Positions 43,921 through 52,177 of a stretch of DNA of 64,000 nucleotides are shown here, in pieces. Each line of letters starts with the position of its first letter. The first letter of the stretch is position 1. This DNA is from Dielma sp000508965 (GTDB taxonomy: Bacteria > Bacillota_I > Bacilli_A > Erysipelotrichales > Erysipelotrichaceae). The DNA is taken from the NCBI GenBank assembly GCA_000508965.1, contig BAHV02000006.1, forward strand, positions 1-64,000. Direction: 5' to 3'. A program made the translations under genes and the position numbers. The notes under the pieces were generated by a model. The model ran no database searches, had not been told where the DNA came from, and saw only the letters and a program-made list of their open reading frames with translations.

Positions 43921-45205
43921 TTTTTCTCCCCAAAACTGCCGTTGCAGTTAAAATACCATCTTTTTCCAAATACTGAATGTTACCGCCATTCCCATTTATC
44001 AACACCGTTAAGAACAGCATACCACCTTTGGAAGAAAGAATGTTTTCAATGTCATTCGATTTCGCGCCGTCATTTTGACAGGTAATTACGAGTTTACTTT
44101 CTTCATTTAACGCGATTTCCAAATGGATAAAAGTAGCGGCAGCGTGTTTATAAACATTGTTGACAAGCTCTTTGATTATCTGCATAGTCTGTTCCAAACT
44201 GTTATCTTTTTTCAAAGCAATCCTTGCTTCGCTGTCAATCGTGAAATCTACAAGTATATTCTTCTTTGGGTACAGCTTCTTAATCGCGTCAAGCATATAT
44301 CCGATATGTTCCCATGAAGCATACCCCGAAAAGATATTAGAGGAATAGAAATTCATCATATTTCTTACCCGCAATTCCAAATCAGACAATATCCTTTTTG
44401 TTTCATCAACATCTGGTGAGCGAAGCGACAGGAGATTTTTGGCACCTCCAATGTCTTGAAGCACATCGTTATGAAGCAGTCTTGAGAAATCTTCCCTCTC
44501 ATTTGCAATATAGTTCGTTAATTCATAATACTTTGTCAACTCCTTGTAACGGGCCTCCATGTCGCCAAGATGAATGACAGCAAAAGCCTCAAATAAAAGC
44601 ATTATAAGCTGAAAAAATACATTGACTTGTAGGGTGGACAAATCAAAGCAATAAAGTACGACTGTAAACAAGGGAATCATAAGAGCGAGGACATATCTTG
44701 CTTTCCTCTGGGCAATCGGAAGAATATTAACCTGTTTCAAATTTATATATCTATAATCAAGGAAAATTCCCATGAACATTCCAACTAACATGGTTATAGC
44801 AGGGAGAATTTGGAAATCAAAAAACGACAGTATGATAGCTGCAATTCCAAACAGCAAGCGAACCATTTTACCCCGGCTTGCGTCAGTTCTTACCAGCATT
44901 ATTCCGATAATCAATGCAAAAAACAGAAATGCACCCATGTATAAGGTGGAAAATCCATCATACATCAGCGCCGCAATAAAGGAAACAGAAAGCAGGTTCC
45001 AGCCACATTCAGATATTGTTGCCTTTCGCCGTGATGTCATTACATGAAGATAGAGCAGATTGAAATAACAAAGCAAGACGGCAATCGACAATAAGTTGAT
45101 GGCTCCGTCATTCGCAATTCCTTTATGTGTTCTATCCAATATAACCCATAAAGTCACAATACCCGCATGAAGAAACAGATACGGATAGAAGCGTTTATCC
45201 TGCAT
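43901..45205 (-). CDS. Membrane histidine kinase, HisKA_3/NarX-like (element cargo)
   Basis: A 434-residue kinase with six or more N-terminal transmembrane helices (to ~residue 215), no large extracellular sensor, a phospho-acceptor His in RLLHNDVLQDIGGAK and an ATP-binding domain (IIKELVNNVYKHA). The membrane-only sensor resembles kinases that detect antimicrobial peptides through the membrane or through their partner transporter. It starts behind AAAGGAGGGG. Confidence 0.88.
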   Translation of the reverse strand: MQDKRFYPYLFLHAGIVTLWVILDRTHKGIANDGAINLLSIAVLLCYFNLLYLHVMTSRRKATISECGWNLLSVSFIAALMYDGFSTLYMGAFLFFALIIGIMLVRTDASRGKMVRLLFGIAAIILSFFDFQILPAITMLVGMFMGIFLDYRYINLKQVNILPIAQRKARYVLALMIPLFTVVLYCFDLSTLQVNVFFQLIMLLFEAFAVIHLGDMEARYKELTKYYELTNYIANEREDFSRLLHNDVLQDIGGAKNLLSLRSPDVDETKRILSDLELRVRNMMNFYSSNIFSGYASWEHIGYMLDAIKKLYPKKNILVDFTIDSEARIALKKDNSLEQTMQIIKELVNNVYKHAAATFIHLEIALNEESKLVITCQNDGAKSNDIENILSSKGGMLFLTVLINGNGGNIQYLEKDGILTATAVLGRKNEDITI

Positions 45206-45237
45206 AGCCCCCCTCCTTTCAGCTAAAATTCATTATG

Positions 45238-45885
45238 TTAGTAATATGATGATACGATCCGTTCTTTAGTCATCAGACATAAACCACACGCAGTCAAAAC
45301 TATTATACTCACTGGAGAAAATAGTAGCAACACCCACACATTATTCGTTTTCATAAATATCCCACATTTTAAGACAACCAGCAAAATATGAAGCAGTGTT
45401 GCAAAGATAGGAATACTCTTAAACCAGTTCATATTTCTAATCCAGAGAATCAAAACATTTATAAATGCCGAATACAATATGCTAAGGATCAGAAAATAGG
45501 TGCTTAATAACAAGATAAGGTTTGGCAGGCGAATGGAAATCATCAAAAGTAGAGGAAACAAAAGGATCAGCGTTCCAATCCATAGTGATAGCAGATTCTC
45601 CTTAACAATACTTGAGATTTTAATACCATTAGCAAGTTTCCATTCTATTCTCTTTGTGATTTTTTCTTGCTGCAACATATCCTTGCTTATTTCTCCGGCA
45701 AAAAAGATAAATAAGCACAGGTATCCATCAAGCATAAAATACTTTATATCAACACCAAATACAATGTTCTCTGAAATATCCCCAAAGTTCATCAGAAAGA
45801 TCATGCCGAAGATAGCTGCTACCGCACTCATAAATATAAAATTCCAGTTCAATACCCTTTTAAGGTTTAAGGTTATCAAACCCAT
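45238..45885 (-). CDS. ABC transporter permease subunit 2 (element cargo)
   Basis: A 215-residue protein with six predicted helices, the second permease of a bacitracin/lantibiotic-type ABC-2 exporter (BcrB/SpaE/G-like layout). It starts behind AGGAGGG and overlaps the preceding permease by 10 bases. Sequence is not diagnostic of a substrate. Confidence 0.78.
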   Translation of the reverse strand: MGLITLNLKRVLNWNFIFMSAVAAIFGMIFLMNFGDISENIVFGVDIKYFMLDGYLCLFIFFAGEISKDMLQQEKITKRIEWKLANGIKISSIVKENLLSLWIGTLILLFPLLLMISIRLPNLILLLSTYFLILSILYSAFINVLILWIRNMNWFKSIPIFATLLHILLVVLKCGIFMKTNNVWVLLLFSPVSIIVLTACGLCLMTKERIVSSYY

Positions 45886-46580
45886 TCGCCATCCCTCCTG
45901 ATAACTGTTTCGTTGCTCATGTGCCGAGCCTTAAAGAAACTTAATAGTACAAACATCATGCAAAGTGCAACATCAACCACAATAATCAAATAGTCAATTC
46001 CTATATGATGTTGATTCACAAACTCTGTAATCTGTTCTGCCGACATCGCAATCAAATAAACCAGTGCAAAATTACCAAAGAACAGAACATTTTTGAACAG
46101 TTTTACTCGTTTCACATCCAGTACAATGATATTCAAAGCGACAATCTCACAAAAACTAAGTACAAGAATACTAAGATAAACGCATACGATCCGCCCAAAG
46201 CTCATTGTCCAGTCGGTAAAGTAATAGCAACTCATAAAAACAAAGAACGGGATAATACCAGAAAAGCGGAAAATCTGTATCGAATACTGTTTTATAATCT
46301 CTTTTACTGCAATTCCAGAAGCTGCAAAAAATTCAATTCTCCGGCTTAACTTATCCTTTGCTGTCAAATCTACAATCATAGCACCGGATTGCAGGGAGGT
46401 AAGACCAAAAATAACCGCATAGAGCATTAGGACTAAATAATCTTCTCCCTTAGACTGCAAGGCGTCCATCTGCATTGCAAAGCTCATAAAAATCGCCAGA
46501 ATGGCAACAATCGCAGTATCAATTAGGAGGCTTTTACTTCTGGTAAGATAGTAGCCTGCGCCTTTTCCCATGTTACTCAT
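45876..46580 (-). CDS. ABC transporter permease subunit 1 (element cargo)
   Basis: A 234-residue protein with six predicted helices. The start at 46580 (MSNMGKGAGYYL) is chosen because AAGGAGGG lies nine bases ahead; the frame is open further upstream inside the ATPase gene. It overlaps the ATPase gene by eight bases. It pairs with the other permease and the ATPase as an export complex. Confidence 0.78.
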   Translation of the reverse strand: MSNMGKGAGYYLTRSKSLLIDTAIVAILAIFMSFAMQMDALQSKGEDYLVLMLYAVIFGLTSLQSGAMIVDLTAKDKLSRRIEFFAASGIAVKEIIKQYSIQIFRFSGIIPFFVFMSCYYFTDWTMSFGRIVCVYLSILVLSFCEIVALNIIVLDVKRVKLFKNVLFFGNFALVYLIAMSAEQITEFVNQHHIGIDYLIIVVDVALCMMFVLLSFFKARHMSNETVIRRDGEWV

Positions 46581-47256
46581 GCCGATTGCCCTCCTTAATA
46601 AAGATTTCTTCCAATGATTGTCCTTGCATTTCTTGAATACCCTTATCAAACAGCAATCTGCCATTTTTAATCATAGATACATCATCAGCGCACTTTTCAA
46701 TCTCGCTAAGGTCATGTGAAGTGATAATAACCGTTTTTCCGTCAGCTTTTAGAGCCTCTATCAAACTACGGATTTCTACTCTGGATATGGGGTCTACACC
46801 CGATGTTGGTTCATCCATGAGCAGAATATCCCGTCCCATCATAATCACAATCAAAAGGGACAGTTTTCTTTTCATTCCTTTAGAATAAGTGCTAACACGC
46901 TTTCCTAAATGCTCGGTCAATCCTAATTGCGTACAATAACTGTCTGAACGATCATTTATTTCAAATCCAAAGTATTTCCCAAAAATTCTCAAATTTTCAA
47001 GACCAGTCTGTTCTTCATACAGATAGTCATTTTCAAGCTCCATTGCATATTTCCCTGCAATGTTGATTGTCCCTGCATTTGGCTGGTATACCCCTGTAAT
47101 CAAGCGTAGCAGTGTTGTCTTTCCAGAACCGTTCGGGCCAATAATCGCATGGATTGTATTTGCTTTTACATTCAGGCTAAAATTCTCAAACAAAACTCTG
47201 CCACCAAAACTTTTTTTTAAGTTCTTTACTTCAATCGCATTTTGAATCTCAGACAT
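46573..47256 (-). CDS. ABC transporter ATPase, BcrA-like (element cargo)
   Basis: A 227-residue ATPase with Walker A GPNGSGKTT, signature YSKGMKRK, Walker B ILLMDEPTSGVDP and switch His in TSHDLSEI. ATG 47256 is used because AAAGGAGC precedes it; upstream in-frame Mets lack a site. It is the first gene of a leftward operon of five (ATPase, two permeases, kinase, regulator). That set is typical of peptide-antibiotic self-protection or resistance modules; which antibiotic is unknown. Confidence 0.9.
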   Translation of the reverse strand: MSEIQNAIEVKNLKKSFGGRVLFENFSLNVKANTIHAIIGPNGSGKTTLLRLITGVYQPNAGTINIAGKYAMELENDYLYEEQTGLENLRIFGKYFGFEINDRSDSYCTQLGLTEHLGKRVSTYSKGMKRKLSLLIVIMMGRDILLMDEPTSGVDPISRVEIRSLIEALKADGKTVIITSHDLSEIEKCADDVSMIKNGRLLFDKGIQEMQGQSLEEIFIKEGNRHE

Positions 47257-47395
47257 ATTTTTTGCTCCTTTCATTTGGTGCTCCACCATATAGGTATAGT
47301 GTATAAAACGAAGAAGCATTTTGCATGAGTAATTACTGCAATTTCGATACTGCCATCAGGCAAATGTCACAGAAACCTCACAACGAGAAAAAAAT

Positions 47396-48436
47396 TTAGT
47401 ATTCTGTCAGTTCCACAATTACATTACTTTGCAGATACAGCCAGTCCGTAAATTCTTTCGGGCTGGCTGTTCCTGTTTTTACAGCCTTTTTTCTCTGCAA
47501 GGCTTCTTTCTTAAAGTCGGAAAAGGCAACCTGTATTTTTTCCAGACGGTCAGCCGGAAAGCCTGCGGTATTCTTTACTCGGTTTATTTTGTTGCGCCAG
47601 TTCTGGCATTCATTTTTATAAAGCAGGTCATAGTTATTTTCTCTTGCCCTCTCGTCAAATTCCCGCTTGTTTTGAAGCGCCTGTACTTTTCGGCACTTGT
47701 CGCTGCACAGCTCATACCGCTGGCTCTTTGCCAGAAAATATTTCCCGCAGACCTTGCACTGCCGGAAGCAAAGCCCCCAGTCATTCAGCCTGTTCAGATA
47801 ATAGGTAATCAACGGGTAGAGGGACGCATAGGCAGACACACATTCTTCTGTGCGCCGGTTGTCCGGGAACCAGAGGTCAAGCCGGGTATCTTCTGACGGT
47901 GCGCCTTTGAAATAAAGGCTGCCAGTTTGAAAATGTTTCGGTTTTCCTGTTTCTCTGTCAAAGATCATGGTTTCGTTATGGAATACCCCGGTCAGGCTGC
48001 TCATTTTATCCATGAAGCGGTCACAGGCAGCGTTACGGTCACGAGGTTCTCTGGCAAGCAGATAGCTGTTCCAGATACGGAACGCCACATACATTTTCAG
48101 AGGGTCGTTGCTAAGATATTTCTCCCAAAGAAATTCGCTTGCCGCCTGCTCCAGCTCCGGCTGTTTCCATCGGTTGGAGTGGAGAGCTTGCCGCAGCGGA
48201 GAAAGCCCGTATAAGTTCCAGTCTCTGTCCGTGTCACGCTCAAAGTTTATCAAAAAAGTTCCCAGTGGGCGTGTCATATCACAAAGCACCTCTGCGTTTT
48301 GGCCCCCGTTCAGACGGAAGCGGATCTGCTGTTCTTCCCCAATCAAAATCCTCTCTTTCATTTTCTTCCTGTCCAGCGTCAGTACAAACAAAATCCTCTC
48401 AAAACATGGCTCATGCCGTATAAACTGATTCTCCAT
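47396..48436 (-). CDS. DUF6076-like zinc-ribbon protein of element
   Basis: A 346-residue protein with a C-terminal zinc-binding cluster (CKVCGKYFLAKSQRYELCSDKC, Cys-x2-Cys and Cys-x3-Cys) followed by a basic helix. This fits DUF6076 proteins common in clostridial integrative elements. ATG 48436 is preferred because GGGGATAGG precedes it. Function is unknown; DNA binding is plausible from the zinc ribbon. Confidence 0.75.
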   Translation of the reverse strand: MENQFIRHEPCFERILFVLTLDRKKMKERILIGEEQQIRFRLNGGQNAEVLCDMTRPLGTFLINFERDTDRDWNLYGLSPLRQALHSNRWKQPELEQAASEFLWEKYLSNDPLKMYVAFRIWNSYLLAREPRDRNAACDRFMDKMSSLTGVFHNETMIFDRETGKPKHFQTGSLYFKGAPSEDTRLDLWFPDNRRTEECVSAYASLYPLITYYLNRLNDWGLCFRQCKVCGKYFLAKSQRYELCSDKCRKVQALQNKREFDERARENNYDLLYKNECQNWRNKINRVKNTAGFPADRLEKIQVAFSDFKKEALQRKKAVKTGTASPKEFTDWLYLQSNVIVELTEY

Positions 48437-48738
48437 CCCTATCCCCTGCCTTTGATTATGGTAATTATATAATTCAGTTATATCCGTTACACTCATGGTA
48501 TCGCAGAAGCATTGTTTTGTCAAGAATAGTCCGCTATGATGATTGCAGTTGGTAATTTCGTACCAAACAGTACTTTGACAAGTGAATGACCGTCCAAAAA
48601 GGATATGACCGGCAGGAGAAGTGACGCATCCGGCGCACCAATGCAGGGAAACACCGCAGGAATGGGGCAGGAAAACGGATTTTGGGGAGAACGGCAACAG
48701 GAAGCATTTTAACCTATTTGATTTATGGGAGGAACAGA

Positions 48739-48963
48739 ATGAACGATAAAAAGAGATTGAACAGCTACGAGGATTTACCGCTGGTTCTGGATGTGGCGGA
48801 CATCCAGCGGATTATGGGAATTTCAAGAGCGAGCGCCTATGAGCTGGTACACACCCCCGGCTTTCCGGCGTTCCGCAGGGGCAGGCTTATCAAGGTCAGC
48901 AAGATTGCTTTCTTTGAATGGATGGCAAAAGGCTCCGAAACCGTACCGGGAAGTGACAAATAA
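48739..48963 (+). CDS. Excisionase-like HTH protein
   Basis: A 74-residue MerR/excisionase-type winged HTH (LDVADIQRIMGISRASAYELV, then FPAFRRGRLIKVSKIAFFEWM). Such proteins steer recombinase direction or control element genes. It starts at ATG 48739 behind GGGAGG; upstream in-frame Met lacks a site. Confidence 0.85.
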   Translation: MNDKKRLNSYEDLPLVLDVADIQRIMGISRASAYELVHTPGFPAFRRGRLIKVSKIAFFEWMAKGSETVPGSDK

Positions 48964-49108
48964 GCGTGAGGTATCATTCCCTGACTGCAATACTGCCGCA
49001 CTTTCCAAAGGGGCATACAGAGGGAAAAACCTTAAAAATGATACCGAGACGCTACACCAAAACAGCCTATCTGCGTACATCAGATAGAAACGGAGAAAGG
49101 AGCCGGTT

Positions 49109-49312
49109 ATGGCAAGAATGAGCAACAAGCGACGGCTGGAATGGTCTTTCTTCTTAAATGACCGCAGCCGTATCACTTACAACGAACTGTGCCGGAAATG
49201 CCAGCACGAATGTAAACAGAGCTTCCGGGCGGTTGTGGTTGACTGCCCGAAGTATCTTTCCAAGCGTTCCAAGAAAAAGGACAAGACTGCCGGAAACGGC
49301 AAAATCCCTTAG
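49109..49312 (+). CDS. Small Cys-containing basic protein of element
   Basis: A 67-residue basic protein with a possible metal-binding set (CRKCQHEC and a later Cys in VDCPKYLSKR). It starts behind AAAGGAGCC. It resembles short proteins found at this position in related integrative elements, but function is not known to me. Confidence 0.7.
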   Translation: MARMSNKRRLEWSFFLNDRSRITYNELCRKCQHECKQSFRAVVVDCPKYLSKRSKKKDKTAGNGKIP

Positions 49313-49321
49313 AAACTAAGG

Positions 49322-49408
49322 GCGCACTTCTATACATAGTCTAAAGACCATGTATCGTGCGTCCTGCGGAGCTTACCTCTGCCGCTGATAAAATCAGCAA
49401 TCCGAGGT
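49322..49408 (+). other. Two large hairpins in 284-bp gap before mobilisation genes (candidate oriT)
   Basis: Hairpin 1: TACAT-a-GTCT (49333-49342) pairs with AGAC-c-ATGTA (49345-49354), with outer arms CGCAC/GTGCG. Hairpin 2: GCTGAT (49384-49389), AAA, ATCAGC (49393-49398), with outer ACCTC/GAGGT. The gap 49313-49596 has no gene. Its position upstream of the relaxase module makes it a candidate transfer origin. The first hairpin may instead terminate the preceding genes. Confidence 0.45.
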
Positions 49409-49596
49409 CTGCGTTCGCTTCGCTCCGACAAGGTGGCTACACCCCCTTGCGCCGCTAAAGCGGCTATCCCCTGTGTACCCGCCGCAAAGAGAAATCCGCT
49501 CTGTGGTTTTCCCTTTTCATCGGGTTTTATAGAAGCACTGACACAGACTGTCTGCGGATGGTCTTTCTTTATCTTATAAGCAAAGGATGTGAGAAC

Positions 49597-49914
49597 ATGG
49601 AAAAATCTTTGGAACAGTTAAAGCAGGAATATGAAAAAACCACTGTCCTGCTGGAACGGGAAAAACGGAAAATGCAGCGTTTGAAAAACCGGCAGGCGTA
49701 TCTGGAAAGTGGTTCCCGGAAACAGAGGACGCACCGGCTGATTACCCGTGGGGCAGCCGTTGAGAGCATTGTGCCACAGACAAAGGAGCTGACCGAAACG
49801 GAATTTTATTCCCTCATGGAAAGCATTTTGAATCTGCCGCAGGCGGAGCCTTTCATTCGGTCTGCCGCAGAAAACCACGCCCGTATTTCCGGGCAGGAGA
49901 AAGGCGGTGACTAA
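49597..49914 (+). CDS. DUF3847-like coiled-coil mobilisation accessory protein
   Basis: A 105-residue protein with an N-terminal coiled coil (LEQLKQEYEKTTVLLEREKR) and basic middle, of the DUF3847 type found before MobA/MobL relaxases. It probably helps load the relaxase at oriT, as MobC does in other systems. ATG 49597 follows AAAGGATGTGAG. Its stop is two bases before the apparent start of the relaxase. Confidence 0.75.
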   Translation: MEKSLEQLKQEYEKTTVLLEREKRKMQRLKNRQAYLESGSRKQRTHRLITRGAAVESIVPQTKELTETEFYSLMESILNLPQAEPFIRSAAENHARISGQEKGGD

Positions 49915-49916
49915 GG

Positions 49917-51389
49917 ATAGCACTTTATCATTTTTCAATCGCACAGATAAAGCGCAGCGCCGGTCAGAGCGCCATTGCCAGCGCAGCCTACCGAGCCGGG
50001 GAGCGTCTTTACAGCAGCTACTATGGAGAAGTCAGCGACTACACCAAAAAGGGCGGCGTGATCGCTTCGGAAATCATGCTGCCGCCCCATGCGCCGGAAA
50101 TATATCTTGACCGGGCGACCCTCTGGAATGCTGTGGAGAACTGCGAGAAACATCCAAAAGCACAGCTTGCCTATTCATTTGATATTGCCATGCAGAATGA
50201 ATTGACGCTGGAAGAAAACATGGAGCTGGCGAGGAAGTTCGTGCAGGAGCAGTTTGTGGCAAAAGGCATGATTGCCGATCTTGCTTTTCACAGTCCGGAG
50301 AAAGAGGACGGCGGTATCCCAAACCCGCATTTCCATGTGATGACAACAATGCGCCCTTTGAACCCGGATGGCACATGGGGACAAAAACAGCGGCGGGAAT
50401 ATCTTCTTGATGAAGATGGAAACCGAATCCGGGATAAAAACGGCGATTATATGTTTAACGCTGTCCATACAACAGACTGGCATGAACCGGAAACGCTGGA
50501 ACACTGGCGGGAGCAGTGGGCGGCTGCCGTTAATACAAAATTTGAGGAAAAAGGGCTGGATGTACGTATCGACCACCGTTCCTATGTGCGGCAGGGGCTT
50601 GACCTGATACCTACTGTCCACGAGGGAGCTAATGTCCGGCAGATGGAAGCAAAGGGCATCCGCACCGAGAAAGGGGAACTGAACCGCTGGATTAAAGCCA
50701 CCAACCGGCTCATGCAGGATGTGAGGAAGAAGATCAAAGCCCTGTTTGTCTGGATGGCAGAGGTAAAAGAAGAACTTTCCAAACCCCAGACACCGAGCCT
50801 TGCCGACCTGTTAATTACTTATTACAACCAGCGCAACGCAGGAGCATGGAGCAATAAAGCCAGAACCGGAAACTTAAAGCAGTTTGCCGAAGCCGTCAAT
50901 TATCTGACGGAAAACAAGCTGCTCACATTAGAGGATTTGCAGGAGCGTCTTTCCTCTGTCAGTGAAGAATTTAAAGCATTAAGCGGCTCCATGAAAAAGA
51001 AATCTGCCCGGATAAAGGAATTGCAGGAATTGATACGGGATGGCGAGAATTACCAGCGGCTAAAACCTGTTCATACGGAATTGAACAATATCAAGTTTAA
51101 GAAACAGAGGGAGAAATTTGAAACATCCCACGATGCGGAGTTACGGCTGTTTTATGCCGCCCGCCGTATTTTGAAAGAAAAACTGGACGGAAAACCCATT
51201 GCCATGAAAGCATGGAAACAGGAATACGCACAGTTAAAAACAGAGTATGCCGAACTGTCTCCGCAGCACAAGCCGCTCCTGGAGGAAGTCATACGGCTGC
51301 GGCAGGTGCAGAACGCCGTAGATACCGCACTGCGCCGGAGGGAGCAGCCACAGGAAGTACAGAGAAAGAACCATGAGATGGAGCTATGA
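49917..51389 (+). CDS. MobA/MobL-family relaxase, apparent ATA start
   Basis: About 490 residues. The conserved N-terminus (ALYHFSIAQIKRSAGQSAIA, then SAAYRAGERLYSSYYGEVSDY) is encoded from 49920, directly after an in-frame ATA (49917-49919); the only upstream codons are AGG, CTA and a stop. So the start is ATA, or an ATG that has mutated. The first orthodox start (ATA-free) is far inside at 50058 and would lose the catalytic Tyr region. The metal motif HxH is in NPHFHVMTT. A coiled-coil C-terminus follows. It nicks DNA at oriT for transfer. Confidence 0.82.
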   Translation: MALYHFSIAQIKRSAGQSAIASAAYRAGERLYSSYYGEVSDYTKKGGVIASEIMLPPHAPEIYLDRATLWNAVENCEKHPKAQLAYSFDIAMQNELTLEENMELARKFVQEQFVAKGMIADLAFHSPEKEDGGIPNPHFHVMTTMRPLNPDGTWGQKQRREYLLDEDGNRIRDKNGDYMFNAVHTTDWHEPETLEHWREQWAAAVNTKFEEKGLDVRIDHRSYVRQGLDLIPTVHEGANVRQMEAKGIRTEKGELNRWIKATNRLMQDVRKKIKALFVWMAEVKEELSKPQTPSLADLLITYYNQRNAGAWSNKARTGNLKQFAEAVNYLTENKLLTLEDLQERLSSVSEEFKALSGSMKKKSARIKELQELIRDGENYQRLKPVHTELNNIKFKKQREKFETSHDAELRLFYAARRILKEKLDGKPIAMKAWKQEYAQLKTEYAELSPQHKPLLEEVIRLRQVQNAVDTALRRREQPQEVQRKNHEMEL

Positions 51390-51436
51390 TATAACCGGCA
51401 GCTTTACCGCTACCGGTATTTTTATGGAGGGAGTAT

Positions 51437-52177
51437 TTGAATGTATTTGAAGCGGTGAAACAGTCTGTTACCACCCGGCAGGCTGCTTCATTCTATGGAA
51501 TCCGGGTGGGGAGGAACGGAATGGTCTGCTGTCCATTCCACAATGACCGCACGCCCAGCATGAAAGTGGACAGCCGCTTTTACTGCTTCGGCTGCGGGGC
51601 TTCCGGGGATGTGATCGACTTTGCCGCTTTGCTGCATGGATTGGGGAAACGGGAAGCTGCGGTCAGGCTTGCGGAGGACTTCGGCGTTTCCTATGAGAAA
51701 TCCGGCAATGCGCCGCCAGATAGGAAGCGTCACAACAGGTCACAGCCCCGACAAAAATCAGCGGAGCAGAGATTTCAGGAAACGGAACGGTATTGTTTCC
51801 GGGTGCTATGCGATTATCTGCGCCTGCTGGAGCATTGGAAAACAGCATACGCCCCACAGCCGCAGGATGCCATCTGGCATCCTCTTTTTGTGGAAGCGTT
51901 GCAGAGGATAAGCTACACAGAATACCTTTTGGATATTTTGTTATACGGAGAAATAGAAGAAAAAGCGGCATTGATCGCCGCACAGGGAAAGGAGGTGCTG
52001 CGGCTTGAACAGCGAATTTCAGAGCTTGCCGCCGGAAACGCAGGAAGCGGTCAAAAGGACGATGGACACAATGGAACCGGCGCAAACACCAGCAGAAATC
52101 CGGGAAACATTAGAGGGGACGCAGAAAGGCGGCGTGAAGAACAGCATCCGAAACTGCCTGACGGTGTTCCAGCGTGA
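51437..52177 (+). CDS. CHC2 zinc-finger primase-like protein
   Basis: A 246-residue protein with a CHC2-type zinc finger (CCPFHNDRTPSMKVD, then FYCFGCGASGDVIDF), as in DNA primases, but no TOPRIM catalytic domain. It probably binds DNA for element replication. The start is TTG 51437 behind GGAGG; the ATG four bases on is out of frame. The last 173 bases overlap the VapE-like gene in another frame, and that end is low in complexity. Confidence 0.85.
   Translation: MNVFEAVKQSVTTRQAASFYGIRVGRNGMVCCPFHNDRTPSMKVDSRFYCFGCGASGDVIDFAALLHGLGKREAAVRLAEDFGVSYEKSGNAPPDRKRHNRSQPRQKSAEQRFQETERYCFRVLCDYLRLLEHWKTAYAPQPQDAIWHPLFVEALQRISYTEYLLDILLYGEIEEKAALIAAQGKEVLRLEQRISELAAGNAGSGQKDDGHNGTGANTSRNPGNIRGDAERRREEQHPKLPDGVPA

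Noticed and set aside
47429..48423. Several forward frames opposite the DUF6076-like gene
   Set aside because: They are shadows of a GC-richer gene with its own ribosome site and zinc motif on the reverse strand.
49907..50110. 67-codon frame at the DUF3847/relaxase junction
   Set aside because: It is an out-of-frame reading of the conserved relaxase N-terminus, which is clear in the other frame.
51441..51458. ATG start for the primase
   Set aside because: It is in the wrong frame and stops after five codons; TTG 51437 has the right spacing to GGAGG.
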